From NCBI RefSeq assembly GCF_000499385.1, contig NW_013654308.1, positions 1 through 30,058 of the forward strand: 30,058 nucleotides of DNA, written 5' to 3'. This document shows, piece after piece, positions 10,204 through 20,536 of this stretch (positions are counted from its first letter, which is position 1; every line of letters starts with the position of its first letter). The stretch is from Eimeria necatrix (Eukaryota > Apicomplexa > Conoidasida > Eucoccidiorida > Eimeriidae). Below the pieces are notes generated by a model. The model made no database searches. It saw only the letters and a program-made list of their open reading frames with translations, and was not told where the DNA came from. A program made the translations under genes and the position numbers.

Positions 10204-10659
10204 ATCCCAAATGCATCTTCTCACAAAAAAAAAGCCCTCTGTAGTTGCAATCGCGCACCTGTTACCGTCTCTGCACTAGAGACGATACTTTTTAAGCTTT
10301 TGCTGGAACAGTGTGTGTCGAAATCACATTTGGCTAAACTGCTCACAAAAGAAAGCATCAAAAGCGGCAGGAATAACAGCCAGGTTACTGCCCTACTGAT
10401 GCAGATCAACGCTGCATTAGATGCATGGAAAAAGTCTGCGAAGCGGCCATGTCACTGCTTTTCTGTTGACGCTATTGAAACACATTTCTCCGCCTCCAGA
10501 ACACTTGTGCGCAGCAAAAACCCTACAGTAAGCCAACGCGCTCTCTGGCTCCACGCCGGTACGACTCCTCAGCACCCAAGGTTTTTCGCGGCTTACTTTC
10601 TGGCGAAAAACAATGCGTTTTTTGCAAAACATACACGTCAACCCACGCATTTCAGGTAA
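10204..10659 (+). CDS. Candidate plus-strand exon, unknown product
   Basis: The frame is open for 152 codons from just after a TAG at 10201-10203 to a stop at 10657-10659. There is no early ATG, so if real it is an internal or terminal exon. A pyrimidine-rich AG (CCCTCTGTAG) ends at 10243, and a GTAAGC donor-like site begins at about 10528, which would bracket an exon of about 285 bases. The middle third reads as amphipathic helix, with regularly spaced Leu, Lys and Gln and little low complexity. No family is recognised. A seven-base-pair hairpin (10266-10284) lies inside it. One such frame per 30 kb is close to chance expectation. Confidence 0.2.
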   Translation: MPNASSHKKKALCSCNRAPVTVSALETILFKLLLEQCVSKSHLAKLLTKESIKSGRNNSQVTALLMQINAALDAWKKSAKRPCHCFSVDAIETHFSASRTLVRSKNPTVSQRALWLHAGTTPQHPRFFAAYFLAKNNAFFAKHTRQPTHFR

Positions 10660-11429
10660 ATGCTGTGACAGCGTGGCACAGCCTTGTAAGTGTGCTGGCA
10701 CAGTGTATGTGCTGCCAGGGAAAAAATTACAAAACTGCTAAAGTTATTTTCCAAACATCATCAGACAGTGGACCAACCCAATGAGCAGTGCATCGTGAAG
10801 AATGTCAATGCCTACTTTGGCACTGTCGCCTATTTCGAGAATACGCTTTGTTAGGGCAGACAGCATTTCGCGTACGACCTTCGCGGCGCCACAAGATTGT
10901 TTGCACTTCCAGTTGGATTTGCAAGTTCTCTGCTGTACGCACAGATGGTGTATCTGACAGGACTATTCTCTGGTTCTTTGTGCCTCTCAGCAGCCGCTGC
11001 GTAGCAAGCCATTGAATATACCACGCTGGTCCCAGCGCTTTCAGCAATGTGGTATTGAAAACATAATATAAAAGGTTTTCGTTTCCCTTTTTCCGAGGCC
11101 AGAGAACAAAGTAAAGACATATCTTCCAGCAGCAACATCGTGGAAGTGTCGTCAATTGCTCACCCTGGTCAGAAAATATTGCCAGTGAAAGTGTAACCAG
11201 AAGCCAAACCTCTTTCTATCAAAAGAACAAACTGGGCTACCGACAAAGCGAGCAAGCCAAGAAGAATTGGGTAGCCATGGCACTTGAGGGAAACTACAAC
11301 TTTTAGGTCACATTTCACCTGGTTGCTCCATCAGTCTTCATCACCAGTGAGCGAATTTACCAAAAACACCTTACAAATGCTGTCTGTATCGGTCATCCCA
11401 TATCCAGGGTAGCTTGCTCATTTTGAACA
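10660..11429. other. Unassigned sequence, no gene seen
   Basis: Frames of 75-116 codons lie on both strands around 10788-11155 in mutually exclusive phases, with no splice-site or composition support. No repeats are visible. Confidence 0.4.
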
Positions 11430-12592
11430 GTGAAATCGAAAACGCCAGCAAGGTACGCAATAATTCGAAGCTGGCAAGCTGGCGCAGTGCTGCAATCCCT
11501 ACAGAAAATGCGGCCAGCCTACCACTTGCCCACAAGCACCCACACGATCATGCACGAAGAATGCGCGCCGTTGCCTTCGCAGCATAGCTGCCGCGTTATC
11601 ATCCTGCAAGAGTACCACTGCAGACAGCAAGCTTATATCTCGGGAAGCAGACCAGCACCAACCCAAAAAATGCATATTTGTGCATAAACGTATTATTTGG
11701 CGTGCCATGCAGCAAACAGCACAGGTCCATACGATGCAAAGCTCTGGAATGCCTCGGGTAATCCCTACAGCTTGCGCTCTCACATGCAGATCTTATCTCT
11801 ACACGCAGCAACATCTTGATGTTGGAATGGAGCTTTGCACGCACAATGGCGAAAACTCTCTTCACCAAACGGTTTGAAAGCTCGCAATGTGCCCCAATGC
11901 ACGCGTTTGCAAAGCAACCTACTTTACTGCCAGCCTTTCGCGCACCAGATGAAAGGTAGCTTCGCGCTTGTCAAAAAGCGCGTGGAACCTCAGGACGGGC
12001 TCGCAAACCTTTCCAAATGCAAACGCTATGGGACCAAGCAACCAAAATTTGCCGCTAAATGCTCTGATCGCTCCAAACAGCGAACTCGCGAGGGCAGAAG
12101 CAAGTTAGTTAGTCAAGACTCTTTTTGTTCGGTTCCTCAAAGATCATGCCCTCACGGGATGTCATGTTTATGGCTGTGAGGTCCCCATTCTCTTCCTTTC
12201 ATCCGCTCCGCCTCTAAATGTGCTGCAAAACAATCGTTGCATCGCCAGCTGTCGTTGTCCCAGCCTCTGTAACTGGCACAACTACCCTTGAGCGTAGCCT
12301 ATGGCACCCTCCGGCCTACGTAGTATCTCTGCCCAGCTGCCAACACCCTGAGGCGACAATAATCCATGCGCTTCACCAGCAAGCTCATTTCACCTGTATG
12401 CAAGCTCATTCAACAGTATCATACTCTTGCTTTGCATGCCACGTACACGGACAGTCTTTTCGCCATGTTACAGCTGCACACCACTGTTGTGCAGACGCTG
12501 CTACATTTAGTATGACACGATACTATTCTGAAAAACTTTTGTCCCAACAAAAATTCCAAGAGCATGCTAGGACACACAAAAATGTTGTGGCA
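11430..12592. other. Nearly continuous series of plus-strand open frames; possible decayed or spliced gene
   Basis: Plus-strand frames follow each other with little gap at 11430-11687, 11680-11877, 11835-12179 and 12218-12643 (141 codons), in changing phases. The 12218-12643 frame runs into the left arm of the foldback described next, and its last 40 or so residues look helical and charged. The 11835-12179 frame is Lys/Arg-rich toward its end. Minus frames of 89-94 codons also occur at 11499-11868, so strand specificity is imperfect. An 11-base direct repeat (GCAAGCTCATT) occurs at 12379 and 12400. No product can be named. Exons of one gene, or chance in stop-poor DNA, are both possible. Confidence 0.25.
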
Positions 12593-12799
12593 GTGGACGG
12601 AAGGCCCGATGAAGTTAAGCATCCAGTACATGCGGGAAGCTAAGGAGAGCGATGCTGCAGAGCAAGCTCTTAAGCATAATCTGAAGCGGTGCTGCAGCAG
12701 TGATGCTGCCTACTATGCTTTTAAAAATAGTCTGCAGCGCCGATCGCCTTAGCTTCCAGCATGCAGTGGATCTTGAACTTCATCCGGTCTTTCGTCCAC
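12593..12799. repeat. Long foldback (inverted repeat), possible hairpin RNA or foldback element
   Basis: The arms pair around a centre at 12696. Positions 12593-12660 pair with 12799-12732 at 55 of 68 positions without a gap, plus at least two G-T pairs. The best blocks are 12593-12610 (15 of 18), 12611-12625 (12 of 15) and 12629-12645 (16 of 17). Inside, 12672-12678 (AAGCATA) pairs with 12714-12720 in the same register. Similarity may extend a few bases outward past a six-base offset (GTTGTGG near 12585 against 12800-12806). Either strand transcribed through here would fold into a stem of about 100 bp with bulges, like a microRNA-type precursor or a foldback transposable-element remnant. No transposase frame is nearby. 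Confidence 0.88.
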
Positions 12800-15280
12800 A
12801 ACCGCTATTATAGGTATAGGAGGGAGCTTACAGGCTAGCGTCCAGCAGCATTGCATTCGCCTTCTTCTCACCTGAGGCAGCAACCAACTCCAGCAAGCGC
12901 GGCGCATTCATGCTGCCCTTTGCAACGCGATTATGAGATGACGGAGTCAAAGCTGTCGGAAATTTGAACTGCTGTCTTTCGAAATTATCAGCCGGAAAAG
13001 TTTTGTTACAGCCCACCCCCCTCACGCAGTTGCCACGTTGCAACGTAGTGTATAAGTCCTTCTCTCATTTAACGTCACAAACACAGGCTACCGGCGTCTA
13101 CTCAAGCAAAAATTAACTATGCTTCTCACCAGCGAGCCCGCCTCCTCGCGCATGAAATCTCATACGAAAATACCAGCCCTGCGCGTTCATATTACTCGCA
13201 CGGATTCCTTCTAGGCCATGTGTCAGCTGCACAATACTGTTGGCGCCACTATTGCAGCATAACGCGCGGCAAAGCATACTGCTGCCACAACCCAGTCATA
13301 TCAACAATCTCAATCACACAGTAGAGAACGACGAACATCTGTGTCACATATGAACTCACGCACTTCCAGTTGGTTTTTCTCAGCTTCAAGTACACTCTAA
13401 ATAATGCACAATTTTTAGTCGTCAGTTCAGTGGTAGCATATTTTCATACACGTACATCCATGCGATCCAAAAGCAACACAATGCCTCGTGGCTTTACTTG
13501 AACATCTCCTGCTGCAAGCCCTTTCAGCGAGCACGGCTCATTCATTTCAGTATTTATAAAAGGATTGTGGTGTTGCGGGATCAAATCAGTGAAAAATGAA
13601 AACTTCTGCAATACAAAGTTATCACTCGAACAAATGCAATGCTTTAATTTTCATAATCTCAACGCCTCACGTAGCCGTTTGCTGCAAAGAATGTCCTAGA
13701 GGTAAAATTGATTCCTGCTCGTCACTAGCCAACAAATTCGTTCAGCTGCTCTCAAATGCCTTGAGCTCTACCAAACTTGCTCTGCCCAATTCGCTTGCAC
13801 AAACAAAAATTCTGAGGTGTTCTAATTGCATGCAGCGTCATGCTCAGCCATCTACAGAGTGCACTTCAAACGTCTGTCGTGTCCTTCCTTACCTTAAGAG
13901 CAAGTAGTAACCATTAAACATGCAATTTTAAGTTGTATCTGTAGGTAATTCATTCCTCTCTTGTACCTGCCTATATTAATTTTCACTTGCATATTGAGCG
14001 TGCCTCTGGCAGTCCGTGCAGCAGCCAGGATGCTGCACCACATCTTCAGAGCTCATTCGGTTGGAACCTGATGTGCAAGACGCTTTAAATTACACTTCCC
14101 TTATCCAGCAATGTTTTAGAACCGACCGAGTAAAGGCCAATTGCGTTAGGTTTATCTCGAAATGTACACACTAAAAGTGCCTCAATAGTAGGAAGGCAAC
14201 CCCAAATGGCGAATGGCTAGGTGTTCCATATACCTGAATACTCGCTGCAGCTGCTGTCGAATCACGGACAGGCAATATAACAATTAGCTTGTAGTGAAAT
14301 CCTTCACAAACACACAGATTTTGGGTTTGGAGAGAAAAGCTCAGCCACATGCAGACATCTACGTCACTAACGCAGATGGAATGTAACTGCTCCCCAACGA
14401 TTAGAAAGCGGCGGCAAACTGGACCTCCAGCGTTTCGAATTATTTAGAAAAGCCGGCTTGAAAGCAAATGCGTTACGTTTTTCATCGAGCAGGCAGTTGG
14501 ATGCAACTTGGCTTGCCTCCGTTCTCCTACAACGCCATCATTCACAGACAAAATGCCGTCTTCCCTTCATTACCCAACATCAGCTATTTGCTGGGCTCTC
14601 TTTGAGTTATCCAATACGTTTCTGTCCACAAACTTCAAATTAAATCTTAACTTCTTGATCTGTTTTGCTACTGTGCTGCTCGCTACTCCGCGCAGTCACC
14701 AGGTCAAAGTGAAACACTGCTCACATAGCCTGCCGACTCCCGTACGTCTAGGCTTTTGTTATCACGAAAAGCCGAACAAATGCTTGTTTAGAAGACGACA
14801 ACCTAGTTTGGGAATAGGCTCCATGTCGCTGTAACACTGCGATAATAAATGTTATCGTATATTTGCACTGGCATACAATACCGGCGTCGCCACCTTCTTG
14901 AAAACTCGGCTAGCTATGGGTTAGCTCGCGAGCCATTCGCTCAGAATAAGATTCCCCATTTCCAAGGCAAGAACGTCTAAAGGTGCTCCACAAGTGAACG
15001 CAACGTGCCTTTTCTTTCTTTTAAGAACATGCATTGCGTGAATCATGACGCCGTCGACTCGCACAGCTAAATCTTCGGCAGTCACTGCTTGCAGTGTAGT
15101 TGCTCTTTCACAGTTGTAAACCAGCAGACTTCGGGCGGCTGTTCCTGCCACCCTATGTTGTTCAAAAAAGTTGACCCGAGAAATCAGCCATATCATGTAG
15201 CACGCTTGCAGCAAATGGTCAAATAATTGAAAACTGGCTAGCCAAAACACAACAACGAGCTAACATCGTCAAGGAAAGCG
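12800..15280. other. Unassigned sequence, no gene seen
   Basis: Open frames here are mostly short. The longest are 103 and 108 codons on the plus strand (13596-13907, 14508-14834) and 109 codons on the minus strand (14921-15250), all within chance expectation. I find no repeat pair, no tRNA-like fold and no strong donor-acceptor pair. GCATGC occurs at 13828. Confidence 0.4.
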
Positions 15281-15281
15281 C

Positions 15282-15299
15282 TGCACCGCGGGCGGTGCA
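15282..15299. repeat. GC-rich interrupted palindrome just upstream of the tandem array
   Basis: TGCACCGC at 15282-15289 is the reverse complement of GCGGTGCA at 15292-15299, separated by GG. It lies about 100 bases before the first recognisable partial unit of the 755-bp array. Length alone does not make it significant. Confidence 0.65.
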
Positions 15300-15544
15300 C
15301 AACATAAAGGCAACAAGGCATTGCCAGACTCCGGTGGCACCGCCGTCTTTATTGTCCAGCATAATCCCTTGTCAAACGTCTGCTTCACAAGCTACTCTCC
15401 AGCACAAAAAACTCCCAGCCGAAGCGTATGAACAATTGCACACGCAATGTGTCCTGTACTCAGTATGTATTCGCCGAAGAACAAGGCTCCAGCAGACAAT
15501 CAGGTTTTCCAAGCACTCCGCTGATTCCGAGGCTCCCACATACC

Positions 15545-16299
15545 CAGCTGAAATGCAGCTATCTTGCTTGACTGAAAGGACGCAAATTAGCCTCGCCACG
15601 GGACTCAAGTCATCTCGCTCTCTCTAGAAACCCCACCAACAAGGCTCAATCTCGCCGCATGTAACAACCTCGCAACAACTTGTAGAGCAACTAAACAGAG
15701 TATGCTCACATTCAGTACTCCCGTCCAACAGCATCAATGTTCACAGCGATTCCCACTCTGCCCTTAGTCCACAATGTCAGCTGCTTTCCGCGTTCTGTCA
15801 AACTGCTTCCATACAACCTGGAGATAACGCCGCATCAGAAAATCAGTTTGCAGCATATGCGTTCTTTTGGCAGCTTGCTACGCAGCGCGCACTTCTTCAC
15901 GACCAGAACACTACCTATCCATTTTGCTGGAGAGCGAGCACCGAGGCTTTCCCCAGGAGCAACACTACCACACACAGACTTATCCACCAAGCGGCAAACA
16001 GACTGCCCGAGAGTCTGCATATTTTCTCGAAACCATGAAGGCAACAATTCTCTCCCCCTTCGCTGCAAAGCTGCAAGCCGCCGCCACCGCTCATGTCACA
16101 AACAACCGCCTGGAAAATGGATGACTGTTTAGCTACTGGAGCACTTGGGAGCTTCTTTTTAACTCTGCCCAAAAACCTATTGATATCTGCGCTGCACTTT
16201 CCTCCCTTCGACCCAGCACGTCCTCGCTGAAATCCACATGCCGTGCACGGGACATGCGATCCTCTGTGCGCTCTCCTGACTCTGCAGCGCTTACCCACC
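15545..16299. repeat. Array unit 1 (755 bp)
   Basis: This unit runs from the first anchor to the second. It contains all the main blocks of the unit, including the stretch at 15895-16040 found in every later copy. A minus-strand frame of 127 codons (15915-16298) stays open only here, because one base differs from the other units where they have a stop. Confidence 0.9.
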
Positions 16300-17059
16300 C
16301 AGCTGAAATGCAGCTATCTTGCTTGACTGACAAGACGCATATGGGCCTCGCCACGGGACTCAAGCCAGCTCGCTCTCTTTAGAAAAAGAAACCCCACCAA
16401 CAAGGCTCAATCTCGTCGCATGTAACAACCTCGCAACAACGTGTAGAGCAACTAAACAGAGTATGCTCACTTCAATACTCCCGTCCAACCGCATCGATGT
16501 TGAAACCGATTTCCACTCTCCCATAAGACAACAACGCCAGCCGTTTTCTGAGCTCTCCCCAGCTGCTTCCATAGCACCTGGAAATAATGGCGCATCAGAA
16601 AATCAGTTTGCCGCATCTGCGTTCTTTTGGCAGCTTGCTACGCAGCGCGCACTTCTTCACGACCCAAAACACTACTCATCTATTCTGCTGGTGAACGAGC
16701 AACGAGGCTTTCCCCAGGAGCAACACTACCACACACAGACTTATCCAGCAAGCGGCAAGCAGACTGCCCGAGAATCTGCATATTTTCTGGAAACCTTGAA
16801 GGGAACGATTCTTTCCCCTTCACCGCAAAGCCACAAGCCGCCGCCACCGCTCATGTCACAAACAACCGCCTGGAAAATGGATGACTGTTTAGCTACTGGT
16901 GCGCATGGGAGCTTCTCGTTAGCTGTGCCCAAAAACCAATGAAAATTCGCGCTGCACGTTCCTCCATTCGACCCAGCACGTACTCGCTGAACTCCACATG
17001 CCTTGCACGGGACGAGCGATCCTCTGTGCGCCCTCCTGACTCTGCAGCGCTTACCCACC
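16300..17059. repeat. Array unit 2 (760 bp)
   Basis: This unit is full length. It has an extra AAAAAG-type insertion near 16382 compared with the matching place in units 1 and 3, which accounts for the slightly longer period. Confidence 0.9.
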
Positions 17060-17752
17060 CAGCTGAAATGCAGCTATCTTGCTTGACTGACAAGACGCAT
17101 ATGGGCCTCGCGACCGGACTCAAGCCAGCTCACTCTCTTTGGAAACCCCACCAACAAGGCTCAATCTCGTCGCATATAACAACCTCGCAACAAGGTGTAG
17201 AGCAACTAAACAGAGTATGCTCACCTTCAGTACTCCCGTCCAATAGCAGAAATGTTCACAACGATTCACACTCTCCCCTTAGTCCACAACGCCAGCCATT
17301 TTCTGAGCTCTCCCCAGCTGCTTTCATACAATCTACGAAGCGCACACTTCTTCACGACCAGTACACTACCTATCCATTTTGCTGGAGAGCGAGCACAGAG
17401 GCCTTCCCCAGGAGCAACACTACCACACACAGACTTATCCAGCAAGCGGCAAACAGACTGCCCGAGAGTCTGCATATTTTCTCGACACCATAAAGACAAC
17501 GATTCTCTTCCCTTCGCTGCAAAGCCACAAGCCGCCGCCACCGCTCATGTCACAAACAGTCGCCTGGAAAATGGATGACTGTTTAGCTACTGGAGCACTT
17601 CGGAGATTCTCGTTAACTGCGCCCAAAAACTAATGGAAATCCGCGCTGCACGTTCCTGCCTTCGACCCAGCACGTCCTCGCTGAAATCCACATGCCGTGC
17701 ACGGGACGAGCGATCCTCTGTGCGCTCTCCTGACTCTGCAGCGCTTATCCCC
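17060..17752. repeat. Array unit 3 (693 bp, 60-bp internal deletion)
   Basis: From AGCTGCTT to ACTTCTTCAC is 30 bases here (17316-17346), against 90 bases in unit 2 (16561-16651). About 60 bases have therefore been lost near 17330-17337. The rest aligns with the other units. Confidence 0.9.
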
Positions 17753-18506
17753 CAGCTGAAATGCAGCTATCTTGCTTGACTGACAAGACGCATATGGGCC
17801 TCGCGACCGGACTCAAGCCAGCTCACTCTCTTTAGAAACCCCACCAACAAGGCTCAATCTCGTCGCATGTAACAACCTCGCAACAACTTGTAGAGCAACT
17901 AAACAGAGTATACTCGCCTTCACTACTCCCGTCCAACAGCATCAATTTTCACAACGAATCACACTCTCCCCTTAGCCCACAACGCCAGCCGTTTTCTGCG
18001 CTCTCCTTAGCTGCTTCCATAGCACCTGGAAATAATGGCGCATCAGAAAATCAGTTTGCCGCGTCCGCGTTCTTCTGGCAGCTTGCTACGCAGCGCACAC
18101 TTCTTCACGACCAAAACACTACTTATCTATTCTGCTGGTAAGCGAGCACCGAGGCTTTCCCCAGGAGCAACACTACCACACACAGGCTTATCCACCAAGC
18201 GGCAAACAGACTGCCCAAGAGTCTGCGTATTTTCCCGAAACCATAAAGACAACGGTTCGCTTCCCTTCGCTGCAAAGCCACAAGCCGCCGCCATCGCTCA
18301 TGTCACAAACAACCGCCTGGAAAATGGACGACTGTTTAGCTACTGGTACACTTGGGAGCTTCTCGTTAGCTGTGCCCAAAAACCAGTGGATATCTGCGCT
18401 GCACTTTCCTGCCTTCGACCCAGCACGTCCTCGCTGGAATCCACATGCCTTGCACGGGACGTGCGATCCTCTGTGCGCCCTCCTGACTCTGCAGCGCTTA
18501 CCCACC
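17753..18506. repeat. Array unit 4 (754 bp)
   Basis: This full-length unit again contains the segment missing from unit 3, so the deletion is private to unit 3. Its plus strand carries the longest frame of the array, 221 codons at 18035-18700, which runs on into the partial fifth unit. No matching frame is continuous across the earlier units. Confidence 0.9.
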
Positions 18507-18727
18507 CAGCTGAAATGCAGCTATCGTGTTTAACTGAATGGTTGCATATGAGCCTCGCCTCCGAACTCAAGCCAGCTCGCTCTCTTCAGAAACGCCAACC
18601 ACAAGCCTCAAGCTCGTCGCATGTAACAACCTCGCAACAACTTGTAGAGCAACTAAACAGAGTATGCTCACCTTCAATACTCCCGTCCAATATAACATAA
18701 ATGTTTAAAACGATTCCTGCTTTTCCC

Positions 18728-19289
18728 TTGCAGATGATGCTTTTCGCTTCGTGTAGAGGCGTCCGACGAGTACAATAGTGCGAAGTAAAACCAAATGCGC
18801 TTCTTTCATTTCAGAAATCGCCGTCTCCTCACTGAGTGAACGCACTTGGGAAGAGTTCAGAAAACGGCTGACGTTGTGGACTAAAGACTGTGTGTGAGCG
18901 ACCGCCTAGGCTTTTTCCGCCGAAGCAAAGAACCACGTACAGGCTTTTCCAGCAGCCGACAGCAGTACCATGAGAGAAGCTGTTTATTTTTTGGAGAGTA
19001 GGAGGCAAATTGGTTTTCCTCATTAGTGGCAAACTTGCATAGTACCGCTAACGCATCATTCTGAAAGCTTGCTTGGAAAAGGTTGGGTCGTAAAGTTGTG
19101 TTCTCGTTCACACGAAGAGCCCCTAGTGCAGCCATACTGAATCCAAAGGATATCGCGTACTGCAGGGTGCGTTTTTTCAAGGGAATATGCAACACAGAAA
19201 ATATGTCATGAATCAGTCAAGCTGCTCTCTGAGCGCTATGTTGGTTCTGCGGCACTGACTCAGCAAGAGTCTAGGATCTCTCTGAAGGA
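18728..19289. other. Unassigned sequence flanking the array, no gene seen
   Basis: Apart from the inverted array fragment, this stretch holds two overlapping minus frames (18829-19032, 18881-19195) that are within chance expectation. A good acceptor-like sequence (GCTTTTCCCTTGCAG) lies exactly at the array edge, 18719-18733. Confidence 0.4.
18847..18884 (-). repeat. Inverted fragment of the array unit
   Basis: The reverse complement of these 38 bases matches the array sequence at about 17280-17317 at 34 of 38 positions (core CCACAACG.CAGCC.TTTTCTG). It lies in opposite orientation about 120 bases beyond the end of the array. Weaker resemblance may extend to either side (about 18829-18900). 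This points to a rearrangement or an inverted insertion at the array edge. Confidence 0.75.
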
Positions 19290-19299
19290 TTGCCTTTGC

Positions 19300-19560
19300 A
19301 TGCTCTGCGCCATGTTGCATTTCAAATCACATCTTTGGCTGTTGCAAACTGTGCTTTTTCCTATTCGGCGCAAGTTCTTTCGCGACCTGACATCGCTAAC
19401 ACAGCTTCTGCATTTCTGCCCGCGTGCGTTCCCTCATGGAAGAGAGTACATAGTTGTTCACAGAGATCCTCAACGCTGTTTGGCCACGCTGTTTGGCCAT
19501 CTTAGCTGGAAGTATCCATTCCGCTCCTTCGCAGTGGCCCCGTCATCGCTATCACCTTGA
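19300..19560 (+). CDS. Candidate plus-strand frame, 86 codons, unknown product (doubtful)
   Basis: The ATG at 19300 opens an 86-residue frame that ends at 19560. The N-terminus is hydrophobic and aromatic with basic residues after it, and the rest is mixed. A 13-base tandem duplication (19474-19499) lies inside the frame; 13 is not a multiple of three, so the duplication would have shifted any older frame. It begins the 19.29-21.76 kb block, where only the plus strand has frames of 60 codons or more. No family is recognised. Confidence 0.13.
   Translation: MLCAMLHFKSHLWLLQTVLFPIRRKFFRDLTSLTQLLHFCPRAFPHGREYIVVHRDPQRCLATLFGHLSWKYPFRSFAVAPSSLSP
19474..19499. repeat. Perfect 13-bp tandem duplication
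   Basis: CGCTGTTTGGCCA at 19474-19486 is repeated exactly at 19487-19499. It looks like a recent slippage or small duplication event. Confidence 0.9.
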
Positions 19561-19654
19561 GAGCCTGCCTGGCAAACGGCAAGCTTGCACGCTAGTGGCC
19601 TGCATACGGGGTTCCGTAACCACGCTGTAAGCACAAAACGTTTTCGCATTGCAG

Positions 19655-19709
19655 CTCACCGACTTGAACAATTGTGTCGTCCTTACCACAAATACTCAAT
19701 GTGCCTTGG
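19655..19709 (+). other. Possible 55-base exon with clear splice-like borders
   Basis: The stretch follows TTTTCGCATTGCAG, a good acceptor, and ends before GGGTAAAA, a fair donor. It is open in one frame for 18 codons plus one base. Such borders are what an intron-rich protist gene would show, but short open stretches between AG and GT are common by chance. Confidence 0.15.
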
Positions 19710-19854
19710 GTAAAACATATGGCAGTCAAGCCTCTCTGCTGAGTCTTCCACACATACTCAGCTGGTGTGTATGTGTCCGTTCACAGCCGACAGGCAGCAA
19801 AAGTACCATGACTAAGCAAGCACCTCGCCACATTTTTTAGGAATCTTGAAAGGA

Positions 19855-20148
19855 ATGCCAAATCATCGCATGTTACGGTTATTCAGAAAATGGTCAAATG
19901 GTTGCCTGATTTGGTGTTTCACGCTTCTGCTTCTACCGAAGAAATACGGGCAGTCTTGCCCTTCCTCCAGCCCGCACTCTCAGATGAAAAACACTGCAGT
20001 TTTCTCAGGATACCCGCAGACGCCTGATTCTAAATGTTGGGACATCTTGCATGACTGTGGTTTCGCACAGTGTGGTCATTTGTCTCCAACTGCACTCATC
20101 CACTTTCTTGTGGTTTATTCACGTGCGTCAATATCAGAGCATCAGTAA
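19855..20148 (+). CDS. Candidate small secreted cysteine-containing protein, 97 aa
   Basis: The ATG at 19855, in the context AAAGGAATGCC, follows an acceptor-like CATTTTTTAG ending at 19840. The product starts with a basic segment (Arg5, Arg8, Arg11, Lys12), then a hydrophobic core at about residues 17-27 (CLIWCFTLLLL). This is the pattern of a signal peptide or signal anchor. The remaining part has four cysteines, at residues 35, 61, 68 and 73, and Ser/Pro-rich stretches, and it ends with a second hydrophobic patch at 80-88. An even cysteine count after a signal peptide fits an extracellular or secretory-organelle protein. No family is recognised. Overlapping plus frames (20051-20260, 20070-20432) and the small size leave chance as a real alternative. 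Confidence 0.22.
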   Translation: MPNHRMLRLFRKWSNGCLIWCFTLLLLPKKYGQSCPSSSPHSQMKNTAVFSGYPQTPDSKCWDILHDCGFAQCGHLSPTALIHFLVVYSRASISEHQ

Positions 20149-20536
20149 TGTTCTTGAGTTCATTATTCCGCGTGCATTGCCTGAAAAAGATCTTCTTGCC
20201 ACATTTGTGTTACGCATACTCCGTCCATTGTTATCATTCAACAAGGTGCCAAGTGCATGATGCACGTCTTTCGCAATTGCTGATGGCAGAGGCCGCGAAA
20301 CCCCGCCTCAGTAGCTGTGGAGCGCAGACTGCAGATCAATGCGCACGGTGTGAGTCTGCTTGTTACATTTTCAGTCGGGCGTTGCACGAGCATGTGGTGA
20401 ATATAAACTTAGCAACTCAACGCACCAGCTGAAAAAAGCAAATCCTCGAGTTAATCCCAATATCGATAGTCCTCCAGAGCCGCCTTCACCGAACAGCAAC
20501 ACGAGAACCCTGGTAACATTTTATTCAAGCCTTTAG

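Larger units (their letters stand above)
15400..18727. repeat. Tandem array, about 755-bp unit, four full periods plus partial ends
   Basis: The anchor CAGCTGAAATGCAGCTATC occurs at 15545, 16300, 17060 and 17753, and at 18507 with the last bases altered downstream. This gives periods of 755, 760, 693 and 754. Neighbouring units are about 90% identical in the parts I compared; for example, an 80-base stretch near 15970 and its match near 16730 differ at about six positions. The first partial unit (about 15400-15544) is strongly diverged, and the last one stops at about 18727, where the match ends. The plus strand is C/A-rich and stop-poor, so open frames appear in several phases. They break in different places in different units, so no common protein is supported. 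It looks like satellite-type DNA. Confidence 0.96.

Noticed and set aside
15545..18727. Long open frames inside the tandem array, on both strands (for example 221 codons at 18035-18700 plus, 127 codons at 15915-16298 minus)
   Set aside because: They sit in different phases in different units and break at different places. The C/A-rich plus strand explains the shortage of stops.
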